Origin: Gammaproteobacteria bacterium
Lineage (GTDB): Bacteria > Pseudomonadota > Gammaproteobacteria > Pseudomonadales > Pseudomonadaceae
Assembly (NCBI GenBank): GCA_012800475.1
Contig: JAAZJF010000312.1
Span: 1 to 14,517, forward strand
DNA length: 14,517 nt
Reading direction: 5' to 3'
Shown one piece after another: positions 6,416 to 14,517 of this stretch. The notes beneath the pieces were generated by a model. It was not told where the DNA came from. It worked only from the letters and a program-made list of their open reading frames with translations, and searched no databases. How positions within the stretch are numbered: the first letter of the stretch is position 1; each line of letters begins with the position of its first letter. Made by a program: the position numbers and the translations under genes.

Positions 6416-6495
6416 ATGCACTGCATTTGCTGCTAAAGCAGTGCATAATTACGCACCTGTGCAATCGTATTTGCGTGCGCTTAATTATGCAGTGC
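6416..6495 (+). promoter_or_regulatory. Structured 5' leader of the efflux operon with competing hairpins
   Basis: Hairpin A: ATGCACTGC (6416-6424) pairs with GCAGTGCAT (6438-6446). Hairpin B: 6442-6456 pairs with 6475-6491, 15 bp interrupted only by a 2-nt bulge at 6480-6481. Pairing C: GCACTGCAT (6418-6426) can instead pair with ATGCAGTGC (6487-6495). A and B share 6442-6446, and C competes with both. The structure ends 15 nt before the adaptor Shine-Dalgarno AGGA. The pairings are read directly; any regulatory role is inferred. The repeats could also be protein-binding DNA sites. Confidence 0.5.
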
Positions 6496-6522
6496 TAAAA
6501 GATGCTACTTAGGAATAATTTT

Positions 6523-7686
6523 ATGACCCGCCCTTCATCACGCGCTACCGCTGTTATTTTGTCTCTTGCTTGCGCCTTACTACTCAGTGCGTGCGAGCAA
6601 AGTAATGAACCTGCCAAGCCAAAACAGCAACCTGCTCCCAAGGTAGGTGTTGTCACTTTGTCATCAGAGACCTACACCTTAACCACAGAATTACCAGGTC
6701 GAACGGCGGCATACCGTATTGCTGAAGTGCGACCACAGGTCAATGGCATCATTCAAAAACGCCTCTTTAAAGAAGGCAGTGATGTTAAAGCAGGCCAACA
6801 ACTGTATCAAATTGATCCTGACTTATATGAAGCCAATCTTAAAAGCGCACGCGCCAGTTTTTTAGCAGCGCGCTCCTTAGCCGATCGTTACAAAACACTA
6901 GTGGCTGAGCGTGCCGTCAGTCGTCAGCAATACGACGATGCCAACGCCAATCGCCTACAAGCTGAAGCGGCCTTAGAGCGTGCCAAAATCGAGCAGCGTT
7001 ACACTCGTGTACTAGCGCCGATTTCAGGACGCATTGGCCGCTCCAGTGCCAGCGAAGGTGCGTTAGTCAGCAGCGGACAAGCTCAGGAGCTGGCAATCAT
7101 CCAGCAGCTGGATCCCATCTATGTTGATGTTACTCAGTCAGCCAATGATTTACTACGTTTACGCCGCGAACTGGCAAGCGGACAATTGGAAAAAGCGGGC
7201 GACAACGCAGCCCAAGTCTCACTCAAGCTGCAAGACAACAGCTCCTACCCACACGCGGGTACGTTAGAGTTTTCCGAAGTATCTGTGGACGCCGGTACCG
7301 GCTCAGTGACTTTGCGCGCGGTATTCCCCAATCCCGACGGTGTGTTATTGCCAGGTATGTTTGTCCATGCAAGTCTAGTCAGCGGTGTGCAGAAAAAAGC
7401 CATTTTAGCCCCCCAGCAAGGCATCACGCGCAATGCCAAAGGTGAGCCAACTGCGATGGTTGTGACTGAGGACAACACCGTTGCACTACGCAATATCAAA
7501 GCAGAACGCACCGCAGGCGATCGCTGGTTAGTGACCGAAGGATTGCAAGAAGGTGATCAAATCATCACCGAAGGTTTGCAATTTATCCGTCCAGGTGCCA
7601 GCGTTGAAACCTACCCGGCTGGCAATATCAAGACGCCAACCCAGAGCTCTGAAGCTACTGAAAACGCTACAAACCAAGCTCAATAA
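6523..7686 (+). CDS. mexA: RND efflux periplasmic adaptor (membrane fusion) lipoprotein, MexA/TtgA/AcrA type
   Basis: Adaptor of a tripartite multidrug pump, 387 residues, anchored to the inner membrane by lipid and linking pump to outer-membrane channel in the periplasm. A lipoprotein signal ends in LLSAC with lipidated C24. The lipoyl half-motif AEVRPQVNGIIQKRLFKEG (68-86) leads into an alpha-helical hairpin (about 100-160) with the channel-contacting region LVAERAVSRQQYDDA, then VLAPISGRIGRSSASEG, the beta-barrel and the membrane-proximal domain (to about 363). The C-terminal tail is rich in Asn, Gln and Thr. I chose ATG 6523 because AGGA lies 8 nt upstream; an in-frame start at 6502 lacks a site and spoils the signal peptide. 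First gene of the operon, 12 bp before the pump gene. Likely controlled through the operator at 6377-6394. Confidence 0.95.
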   Translation: MTRPSSRATAVILSLACALLLSACEQSNEPAKPKQQPAPKVGVVTLSSETYTLTTELPGRTAAYRIAEVRPQVNGIIQKRLFKEGSDVKAGQQLYQIDPDLYEANLKSARASFLAARSLADRYKTLVAERAVSRQQYDDANANRLQAEAALERAKIEQRYTRVLAPISGRIGRSSASEGALVSSGQAQELAIIQQLDPIYVDVTQSANDLLRLRRELASGQLEKAGDNAAQVSLKLQDNSSYPHAGTLEFSEVSVDAGTGSVTLRAVFPNPDGVLLPGMFVHASLVSGVQKKAILAPQQGITRNAKGEPTAMVVTEDNTVALRNIKAERTAGDRWLVTEGLQEGDQIITEGLQFIRPGASVETYPAGNIKTPTQSSEATENATNQAQ

Positions 7687-7698
7687 GGGAATCTTTTA

Positions 7699-10600
7699 AT
7701 GTCGAAATTTTTTATCGATCGCCCCATTTTTGCTTGGGTTTTAGCCCTAGTAATTATGCTGATTGGTGGTCTTGCAATTCTTAAATTGCCGGTGAATCAA
7801 TACCCCAGTATTGCGCCCCCCTCAGTGGGCATTTCGGTCAGCTATCCAGGCGCTTCTGCACAAACTGTGCAGGACACCGTGGTGCAAGTGATCGAGCAAA
7901 AAATGAACGGTATTGACGGTTTACGTTATATTTCCTCGCAAAGTAACTCCGATGGCAGCATGAGCATCAGCATCACTTTTGAACAAGATGTTGATCCAGA
8001 TATCGCACAGGTGCAGGTACAAAACAAACTGCAATTGGCCACTCCACTGCTACCCCAAGAAGTACAGCAGCAAGGTATACGTGTCACCAAATCAGCCAGT
8101 AACTTCTTGATGGTCGTCGGCATTATTTCCGAAGACCCTAACATGACGCGTTATGACATCGCTGACTACACCGTATCTAATATTCAGGATCCTATTTCAC
8201 GGACACAAGGTGTGGGTGACTTCCAAATTTTTGGTGCTCCGTATGCTATGCGTATTTGGTTAGACCCAGCCAAGCTCACCAACTTTGCCATGACCCCCAC
8301 GGATGTTGCTAACGCTATTCGCGAGCAAAACGTGCAAATCTCGTCAGGTCAGCTGGGAGGTTTACCCGCATCACCCAATCAACAGTTAACCGCCACCATT
8401 ATTGGTAAAACTCGTTTTGAAACTCCTGAAGAGTTTGAAAATGTGTTACTTAAAGTCAATGAAGATGGTTCTCAAGTGCGCCTTAAAGATGTGGCGCGGG
8501 TTGAGCTGGGAGGTGAAAACTATCACGTAAGCGCAGAATACAATGGTAGTCCAGCAACAGGTATTGGTATCAAGCTGGCCAATGGCGCTAACGCTCTAGA
8601 TACAGCGCGTGCAGTACGCGCTACCTTGGCTGAGCTTGAGCAGTTTTTCCCTCCTGGGATGAAAATTGTTTACCCATTCGACACCACCCCGGTTATTTCT
8701 GCATCCATTGAAGGTGTGATTTACACCTTGGCCGAAGCCTTTGTGCTGGTCTTTTTGGTGATGTATTTGTTTATGCAGAATTTGCGTGCCACGTTAATTC
8801 CTGCTTTAGCTGTACCTGTGGTGATCCTGGGTACCTTCGGTGTGCTGGCAGCTTTCGGTTACAGCATTAATACTCTGACCATGTTTGCTATGGTCTTGTC
8901 CATCGGCTTGCTGGTGGATGATGCCATTGTGGTGGTAGAAAACGTCGAACGAGTCATGGAGGAAGAAGGTCTCTCTCCTGTTGAAGCAACCCGCAAATCC
9001 ATGACCCAAATTTCTGGTGCCCTGGTGGGTATCGGTTTAGTCTTGTCTGCTGTATTTATTCCCATGGCGTTTTTTGAAGGTTCTACTGGGGCTATTTATA
9101 AGCAGTTCTCCGTCACTATTGTCTCCGCTATGGTGTTGTCGGTACTGGTCGCTTTAATCTTTACCCCTGCCCTGTGCGCCACCATGCTTAAACCGATTCA
9201 AAAAGGTCAGAATCTAGAAAAAAGCGGTTTCTTTGGTTGGTTTAACCGCACCTTCCAAAAAGGTGTGAACCAGTACGAACAAGGTGTGGCTGCGATGATT
9301 CGTCGTAAAGCACCTTACTTAATCATGTACACCATTATCATCGCGATCATGGGTTGGATGTTCACTCAGATCCCCTCCTCGTTCCTACCCGATGAGGACC
9401 AAGGAGTCATGTTTGTTCAGGTGCAAACACCTGAGGGCTCAAGCGCTGAACGTACCTATGATGTGATCAGTAAAATGCGTGAGCATATGCTCACAGAAGA
9501 AAGCGATACCGTTAAAACTGTCTTTACCATTGCTGGTTTTAACTTTGCGGGTCGCGGACAAAACTCAGGGATGGCCTTTATTGGTCTTAAAGATTGGAGT
9601 GAGCGCACGCAAGAACATCAAAGCGTATTTTCTCTAGCCCAGCGCGCGCAAATGAAATTCTTCTCATTTCGCGATGCCATGGTCTTCGCTTTTGCACCGC
9701 CAGCCGTATCAGAACTGGGTAATGCCACTGGTTTTAATCTGTTTTTACAAGACCAAGCCAGTGTCGGTCATAAAGTCTTGAGCGAAGCACGCGATCAATT
9801 TGTGCAGCAAGCTAACCAAGACCCACGCTTAACTCAAGTGCGGGCCAACGGCTTAAATGATGAACCACAATACCAGCTGATCATTGATGATGAAAAAGCC
9901 AGATCCATGGGTTTGTCATTGACCGACATTAACCAAACGCTGTCAACGGCTTGGGGTAGTAGCTATGTCAATGACTTTATTGATCGCGGTCGAGTAAAAA
10001 AGGTTTTCCTACAAGCTGAGGCCAATGCCCGGATGAATCCAGAGGATTTAGCCAAATGGTATGTGCGCAATAATCAAGGCGAGATGATTCCATTCAATAG
10101 CTTTGCCACTGGTGAATGGACTTACGGTCCACCTAAGTTATCGCGCTACAATGGTGTACCCGCTATGGAAATCCTGGGTAGCGCCGCACCAGGCTACAGC
10201 TCTGGTGATGCAATGCTGGCGGCAGAAGAAATTGCAAAAAAACTACCCGCCGGCGTAGGTATAGCATGGACAGGTTTATCCTATGAGGAACGTCTCTCAG
10301 GTGACCAAGCCCCAGCATTATATGCGTTATCCTTGCTGGTGGTGTTTCTATGCTTAGCCGCTATGTATGAAAGCTGGTCAGTCCCCTTCTCGGTGATGCT
10401 AGTGGTACCACTGGGTATCATTGGTGCGTTGCTAGCAACCTATGGTCGCGGCTTATCCAATGACGTGTACTTCCAGATTGGTTTGCTCACCACCATTGGT
10501 TTGTCAGCCCGTAACGCCATTTTAATTGTAGAGTTTGCCAAGTCGCTGCACGACGGCGGGATGAGTTTGGCAGCAGCAGCGGTCGAAGCGAGCCGCATCC

Positions 10601-10830
10601 GTTTGCGTCCAATTATTATGACTTCCCTAGCCTTTGTGCTTGGGGTTACTCCTCTGGCCATTGCTACTGGCGCAGGCGCTGGTAGTAAACACGCCATTGG
10701 TACCGGAGTCATTGGTGGGATGCTCACCGCGATGGTTTTCGCGATTTTCTTTGTGCCATTCTTTTACGTAGTAGTGAGCTCATTGTTTAACTCTGCCACT
10801 GACAAACAGCAACAGGAGAAAGGCCAATGA
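7699..10830 (+). CDS. mexB: RND multidrug efflux pump, inner-membrane subunit, MexB/TtgB/AcrB type (HAE-1)
   Basis: Proton-driven trimeric exporter of drugs, dyes, detergents and solvents, 1043 residues, the normal HAE-1 length. It has twelve predicted membrane helices and two large periplasmic loops. Seen: N-terminal MSKFFIDRPIFAWV, proton-relay D407 and D408 (GLLVDDAI), T975 and R968 matching AcrB T978 and R971, drug-pocket phenylalanines F136, F178, F614, F616 and F627, and the switch-loop region GFNFAGRGQNSG. Residue 938 is Arg (SARNAIL) where AcrB has essential Lys940. AAGGGA precedes ATG 7699 by 8 nt. It overlaps the channel gene by 4 nt, implying coupled translation. The C-terminus ends EKGQ, as MexB does in my recollection. 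Substrate range cannot be read from sequence. Confidence 0.97.
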   Translation: MSKFFIDRPIFAWVLALVIMLIGGLAILKLPVNQYPSIAPPSVGISVSYPGASAQTVQDTVVQVIEQKMNGIDGLRYISSQSNSDGSMSISITFEQDVDPDIAQVQVQNKLQLATPLLPQEVQQQGIRVTKSASNFLMVVGIISEDPNMTRYDIADYTVSNIQDPISRTQGVGDFQIFGAPYAMRIWLDPAKLTNFAMTPTDVANAIREQNVQISSGQLGGLPASPNQQLTATIIGKTRFETPEEFENVLLKVNEDGSQVRLKDVARVELGGENYHVSAEYNGSPATGIGIKLANGANALDTARAVRATLAELEQFFPPGMKIVYPFDTTPVISASIEGVIYTLAEAFVLVFLVMYLFMQNLRATLIPALAVPVVILGTFGVLAAFGYSINTLTMFAMVLSIGLLVDDAIVVVENVERVMEEEGLSPVEATRKSMTQISGALVGIGLVLSAVFIPMAFFEGSTGAIYKQFSVTIVSAMVLSVLVALIFTPALCATMLKPIQKGQNLEKSGFFGWFNRTFQKGVNQYEQGVAAMIRRKAPYLIMYTIIIAIMGWMFTQIPSSFLPDEDQGVMFVQVQTPEGSSAERTYDVISKMREHMLTEESDTVKTVFTIAGFNFAGRGQNSGMAFIGLKDWSERTQEHQSVFSLAQRAQMKFFSFRDAMVFAFAPPAVSELGNATGFNLFLQDQASVGHKVLSEARDQFVQQANQDPRLTQVRANGLNDEPQYQLIIDDEKARSMGLSLTDINQTLSTAWGSSYVNDFIDRGRVKKVFLQAEANARMNPEDLAKWYVRNNQGEMIPFNSFATGEWTYGPPKLSRYNGVPAMEILGSAAPGYSSGDAMLAAEEIAKKLPAGVGIAWTGLSYEERLSGDQAPALYALSLLVVFLCLAAMYESWSVPFSVMLVVPLGIIGALLATYGRGLSNDVYFQIGLLTTIGLSARNAILIVEFAKSLHDGGMSLAAAAVEASRIRLRPIIMTSLAFVLGVTPLAIATGAGAGSKHAIGTGVIGGMLTAMVFAIFFVPFFYVVVSSLFNSATDKQQQEKGQ

Positions 10831-12236
10831 AACATACTGCACTAGCCGCTGCATTGCTTGCGGCTTTGACAGGTTGCTCTTTGGCACCTAATTACCAGCA
10901 ACCCAGTGCTCCAGTTGCTGAGCAATGGGACACGACCGAGGCGCAAGCGCCTTTAGCAGCGCTGCCTGATTGGCGTGAGTTTTTCCAAGATCCGGTACTG
11001 CAGTCCTTGATCAGTACGGCGCTGGATAACAACCGTGACCTGCGTATTGCCGCATTAAATGTTGACGCATTTCGTGCACAATATCGTATTCAACGCAGCG
11101 CATTATTCCCTTCCGTGGATGCCGCTGGCGGTGCTAATCGTCAGCGTCTTCCTGGGCGCATGAACCCTACGGGTAATGATGCAACCATTAACAGTCAGTA
11201 CTCAGCTAACTTAGGCGTAACAGCCTGGGAGTTGGACTTTTTTGGTCGTTTAAACAGTTTGCGTGATCAGGCGTTAGAGGCCTATTTTGCCAGCGAACAA
11301 GCCCAGCGCAGCGCGCAGCTGAGCTTAATCACCAGCGTGGCAACAGCGTGGCTCAGCCTGCAAGCAGATCAAGAAACATTAGCTTTAGTGCGTGACACCC
11401 TTGTCACCTATCAAGACAGCTTAAACTTGCAAGAGCGCCGCTATAACGCAGGTGTGGGCACTTCTTTAGAGCTGCAACAAGCCCGCACAGCGGTCAACGG
11501 CGCCAAAGTCAGCTTGGCTCAATTTGAACGCCAAAGCGCACAAAGCCGTAACGCTCTTAACCTGCTACTCGGCGGTCAACCACCTGTAAATACCGCCAGT
11601 ATTGTGCCTTTAAGTCACTTTAAGTTTGCACAATTACCTGTGGGTTTGCCGGCCAACTTACTGCAACGTCGTCCTGATATTTTACGTGCTGAACATGAGC
11701 TCAAAGCAGCCAATGCTAATATCGGTGCAGCCCGTGCCGCTTTTTTCCCCAGCATCAGCTTAACTGCCAATGCGGGTAGTTTAAGCCCTGACTTATCCGG
11801 TTTATTTGATAGTGGTAGCGGCTCATGGCTGTTTATGCCCAGCATTAATATCCCCATTTTTAATGCCGGACGTTTACGCGCCAACTTGGATTACAGCGAG
11901 ATTCAAAAAGATATCCATATCGCGCGCTACGAAAAAACCATTCAAACCGCCTTTCAAGAAGTGGCGGATGGTTTAATTGAGCGCACCACCTATCAACAAC
12001 AACTGGCTGCCAGTAATGAGTTAGTGCGCTCCAGCACGGATTATTATTTACTGGCTGACCGTCGTTATGACGAAGGTATTGATGATCAACTCACGGTACT
12101 GGATGCACAGCGCCTGCTGTTTGATGCGAAGCAACAACGTATCAGCACCCAGTTCGCCCAACTGGCCAGCGAAATTAACCTTTATAAAGCTTTAGGCGGT
12201 GGGTATACCGCACAGTCAGACGCATCCAAGCCATAA
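10827..12236 (+). CDS. oprM: Outer-membrane efflux channel lipoprotein, OprM/TtgC type
   Basis: Trimeric outer-membrane exit duct of the pump, 469 residues, of the TolC/OprM (NodT) family. The lipoprotein signal ends in LTGC with lipidated C17, followed by SLAPNYQQP, typical of OprM proteins. Two outer-membrane-efflux repeats follow. The first has AWELDFFGRLNSLRD (about 133-147) and LQERRYNAGVGTSLELQQAR. The second begins near LLQRRPDILRAEHEL (about 278-292), with ARAAFFPSISLTA and DRRYDEGIDDQLTVLDAQR. The start overlaps the pump stop as ATGA, with AGGAG upstream inside the pump gene. It is the last gene of the operon and is followed by a strong terminator. No truncation or frameshift is seen. 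Confidence 0.96.
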   Translation: MKHTALAAALLAALTGCSLAPNYQQPSAPVAEQWDTTEAQAPLAALPDWREFFQDPVLQSLISTALDNNRDLRIAALNVDAFRAQYRIQRSALFPSVDAAGGANRQRLPGRMNPTGNDATINSQYSANLGVTAWELDFFGRLNSLRDQALEAYFASEQAQRSAQLSLITSVATAWLSLQADQETLALVRDTLVTYQDSLNLQERRYNAGVGTSLELQQARTAVNGAKVSLAQFERQSAQSRNALNLLLGGQPPVNTASIVPLSHFKFAQLPVGLPANLLQRRPDILRAEHELKAANANIGAARAAFFPSISLTANAGSLSPDLSGLFDSGSGSWLFMPSINIPIFNAGRLRANLDYSEIQKDIHIARYEKTIQTAFQEVADGLIERTTYQQQLAASNELVRSSTDYYLLADRRYDEGIDDQLTVLDAQRLLFDAKQQRISTQFAQLASEINLYKALGGGYTAQSDASKP

Positions 12237-12253
12237 TCGCTTGACCGCAACAA

Positions 12254-12296
12254 AAAAACGGGTGGCCTAATCCTTGCGATTGAGCCACCCGTTTTT
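12254..12296. terminator. Bidirectional Rho-independent terminator after oprM
   Basis: AAAAACGGGTGGC (12254-12266) pairs perfectly with GCCACCCGTTTTT (12284-12296) over 13 bp. The 17-nt loop can add an inner AATC/GATT stem. The GC-rich core with A and T runs on the two sides can terminate the efflux operon and the convergent cyclic-di-GMP gene. Confidence 0.93.
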
Positions 12297-12352
12297 ATTT
12301 AAACACAGCGCAAAATAACCCAGCCTAACTCAGTTTTTCCCCATACTGCAGC

Positions 12353-12376
12353 GCAACTGAATCAATGTTCAGTTGC
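12353..12376. repeat. Inverted repeat spanning the stop codon of the GGDEF-EAL gene
   Basis: GCAACTGAA (12353-12361) and TTCAGTTGC (12368-12376) are perfect 9-bp arms around a 6-nt loop that contains the stop codon (12362-12364). No T-run follows on the minus strand, so it is not an intrinsic terminator. It could stabilise the mRNA end or be chance. Confidence 0.4.
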
Positions 12377-14482
12377 ATGACCAGCTTGCTTAGCACGCAA
12401 CAGGGTTTCTATTTCAGCAATAGGTAAAGGGTGACTAAAGAAATACCCTTGGAATGACTGACAACCATTGTCCAATAACCAGTCCAACTGTTGCTGCGTT
12501 TCTACACCTTCAGCCACTACATTTAAGTCCAAACTGTTGCCCAACGCCATAATCGTGCGCGCAATCGCGGCATGACTGGGATCCTCAAAAATATCATCGA
12601 CAAAAGATTTATCAATTTTCAGTTGATTGAGTGGCAAGAGTTTTAAGTAACTTAAAGAAGAATACCCAGTACCAAAATCATCCAAAGAAAAACGAATACC
12701 CAGCTTGCGCAAGGTTTCCATTTTCACAATGGTGCTCTCGATATTGTCATGCAGCATACTTTCAGTCAGCTCAAGTCGCAGTCGATCCGCCCGTGCGCCA
12801 GTGCGAATTAGAATCTCTTGCACCTGCTCAGCAAAGCCTGCCTGATTGAATTGGCGAGCACTGACATTCACGGCCATAGTTAAATTTTGACGCTCAGGAT
12901 CAGTACTCCACTGTGCTAACTGCCAACAGGCCGTCTCTAAGATCCAAGCGCCAATTGGAATAATCAAACCGCTTTGCTCGGCTAACGGAATAAAATCAAT
13001 CGGCGAAATCGAGCCATACTCATGATGAAACCAGCGCACTAACGCTTCAAAACCCAGTATATTCTGCTGATCATCAACCACCGGCTGATAAAACAACTTC
13101 AGTTCATCGCGCTCCAACACCTTACGCAACTCTTGTAGCACTAAGGCGCGCTCGTTGGTTTCTTCTTGCAAAATGGCTTCAAAAAAGCACAGTTGATTCC
13201 GCCCCGCTTCTTTAGCGCTATACAAGGCGATATCTGCCTGCTTAATCAGCTCTTCAGAATCATCATCACTGGCATCAAATAACACCACACCTAAGCTGGG
13301 TGTGACACTTAATTGATGGATACCCAGCTGATACGGCTCGGCTAAGGCTTGGCGAATTTTCTCACCAATACTCTTGGTATTCTGGGTTGCGGCAGTTAAA
13401 TCAGCACCCACTCGGTCTAAAATAATCACAAATTCGTCACCCCCTAAACGGGCAACAGTATCGACCTTGCGCACACACTGCGTTAAGCGTTGTGCGATTT
13501 CTCTAAGCAACTCATCACCCAGCGCATGACCCAAGGTATCGTTCACTTCTTTAAAATGATCCAGGTCCATTAACAGCACCGCACCAAAACTGGGATAGCG
13601 CTCTTTGCTTTGGATGGTGGTAATCAAACGATCATTCATCAAGCGACGATTGGGCAAGCCCGTCAGTGCGTCATGCAGAGCCATGTGCTGGGTTTGGGCT
13701 TCAGCTTCTTTTCTGGAGGTGATATCAGCACGAATTGCTACATACTGCTCAGGCTTACCATCCTTACCAAAAAACGGTACCACAGTGGATTGCACCCAGT
13801 ACAAGGAGCCATCTTTAGCTCTATTACACACTTCACCATTCCACACTTCACCTTGGGTGATGGTGCTCCATAAATCCTTAAAGAACTCTTTGGGATGGTG
13901 ACCTGAGTTAATCACTTTATGTGTACGACCGATGAGGTCTTCGCGCGAGTATTGTGAAATCGTACAAAACTTGTCATTCACGCGGGTAATAACACCGCGT
14001 GAATCAGTCACTGCAACAATGGCATGGGCATCAAGTGCCATTTTTAATTCATTGATTTCTTTTTGCGAAACTTTGAGCTTCTGGTCTTTATATTCATAGC
14101 GCTTTAGACCCAACCAGCCCACCACACCCAAGAGGCCATAGGCGGTTAAGCTGTAGAGTTGCTCCAGTACTGCAAAGATGCTGGCTTGACTGATAAACAA
14201 AAAAGACAGTTGGCGCAGCCCCAGGACAAAAACAGCAATCCCAAGCCACAATGACACGCTGTCACTTAAAGTCTGGCCCCGGCGTATAAGCACAGCAGAG
14301 CCGATCAGGTGAGCTAAGCAAAAAGCCATGCCATACCCTACTGCAAAGGTCAGCCGATGTTGCGCAGTCACCCACAACTCAGTGCCCTGCATAACAAGCA
14401 CGACAACCATAAGCAGCGCAGCAATAATGCCGATTGCGTAAGCAGCTCGTGGCTTTAAACACGAGTGGAAAACAGTTCTCAT
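12362..14482 (-). CDS. Membrane-anchored PAS-GGDEF-EAL protein (diguanylate cyclase/phosphodiesterase)
   Basis: Predicted bifunctional cyclic-di-GMP enzyme of 706 residues. Four hydrophobic segments (about 13-33, 44-66, 76-97, 102-126) anchor it in the inner membrane. A PAS domain follows (about 148-258, with NRAKDGSLYWV and ITSRKEAE). The GGDEF domain (about 268-435) has an intact GGDEF active site (347-351) and an I-site RKVD (338-341) five residues before it, the usual product-inhibition spacing. The EAL domain (about 448-695) has FEALVRW (EAL at 479-481), ELTES, DDFGTGYSSLSYL (601-613), KIDKSFV and AEGVE, so the phosphodiesterase residues also look intact. Which activity dominates cannot be told. 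I chose ATG 14482 because AAGGA lies 5 nt upstream. It is a single gene, convergent with the efflux operon, and its role in biofilm or motility is inferred from the family only. Confidence 0.95.
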   Translation of the reverse strand: MRTVFHSCLKPRAAYAIGIIAALLMVVVLVMQGTELWVTAQHRLTFAVGYGMAFCLAHLIGSAVLIRRGQTLSDSVSLWLGIAVFVLGLRQLSFLFISQASIFAVLEQLYSLTAYGLLGVVGWLGLKRYEYKDQKLKVSQKEINELKMALDAHAIVAVTDSRGVITRVNDKFCTISQYSREDLIGRTHKVINSGHHPKEFFKDLWSTITQGEVWNGEVCNRAKDGSLYWVQSTVVPFFGKDGKPEQYVAIRADITSRKEAEAQTQHMALHDALTGLPNRRLMNDRLITTIQSKERYPSFGAVLLMDLDHFKEVNDTLGHALGDELLREIAQRLTQCVRKVDTVARLGGDEFVIILDRVGADLTAATQNTKSIGEKIRQALAEPYQLGIHQLSVTPSLGVVLFDASDDDSEELIKQADIALYSAKEAGRNQLCFFEAILQEETNERALVLQELRKVLERDELKLFYQPVVDDQQNILGFEALVRWFHHEYGSISPIDFIPLAEQSGLIIPIGAWILETACWQLAQWSTDPERQNLTMAVNVSARQFNQAGFAEQVQEILIRTGARADRLRLELTESMLHDNIESTIVKMETLRKLGIRFSLDDFGTGYSSLSYLKLLPLNQLKIDKSFVDDIFEDPSHAAIARTIMALGNSLDLNVVAEGVETQQQLDWLLDNGCQSFQGYFFSHPLPIAEIETLLRAKQAGHATEH

Positions 14483-14517
14483 TGATGTCCTTATAAATCA
14501 GTTAGGCTGTTATTACG

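Overview
The window looks like chromosomal DNA of a gammaproteobacterium in or near the Pseudomonadaceae, probably one of the lineages with GC content lower than typical Pseudomonas. This is inferred from an OprC-type copper receptor paired with a DUF2946 protein, a long-form LeuA, and a MexAB-OprM/TtgABC-type efflux operon. No insertion sequence, phage gene, tRNA, rRNA or CRISPR array was seen.

Layout. (1) Positions 1-1805, minus strand: a two-gene copper operon, with a His-rich DUF2946 membrane protein followed by the TonB-dependent copper receptor OprC, which runs off the left edge. (2) 1806-2129: an AT-rich divergent intergenic region with a 21-bp inverted repeat and four phased A-tract repeats. 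(3) 2130-3806, plus: leuA, sharing a bidirectional terminator with (4) grxD (minus, 3902-4228), which has a 17-bp perfect palindrome just upstream of its ribosome binding site. (5) 4579-5691, plus: an FbpC-like ABC ATPase with no permease or binding protein beside it. (6) 5790-6266, minus: ybaK/ebsC. (7) 6267-6522: a regulatory region with a TtgR/AcrR-type operator inside a promoter, followed by a leader that can form competing hairpins. (8) 6523-12236, plus: a complete tripartite RND multidrug efflux operon (adaptor, pump, outer-membrane channel; 12-bp gap, then a 4-bp overlap), closed by a strong bidirectional terminator. (9) 12362-14482, minus: a membrane-anchored PAS-GGDEF-EAL cyclic-di-GMP enzyme.

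How the genes work together. OprC and the DUF2946 protein probably handle copper at the envelope. The three efflux genes form one transenvelope pump. The other genes are housekeeping (leucine synthesis, Fe-S cluster trafficking, tRNA proofreading) or signalling. I found no clearly new multi-gene system. The points most worth a second look are non-coding: the structured efflux leader, the A-tract ladder, and the palindromes upstream of grxD and of the copper operon. One protein-level oddity is an Arg in place of the conserved proton-relay Lys in the RND pump.
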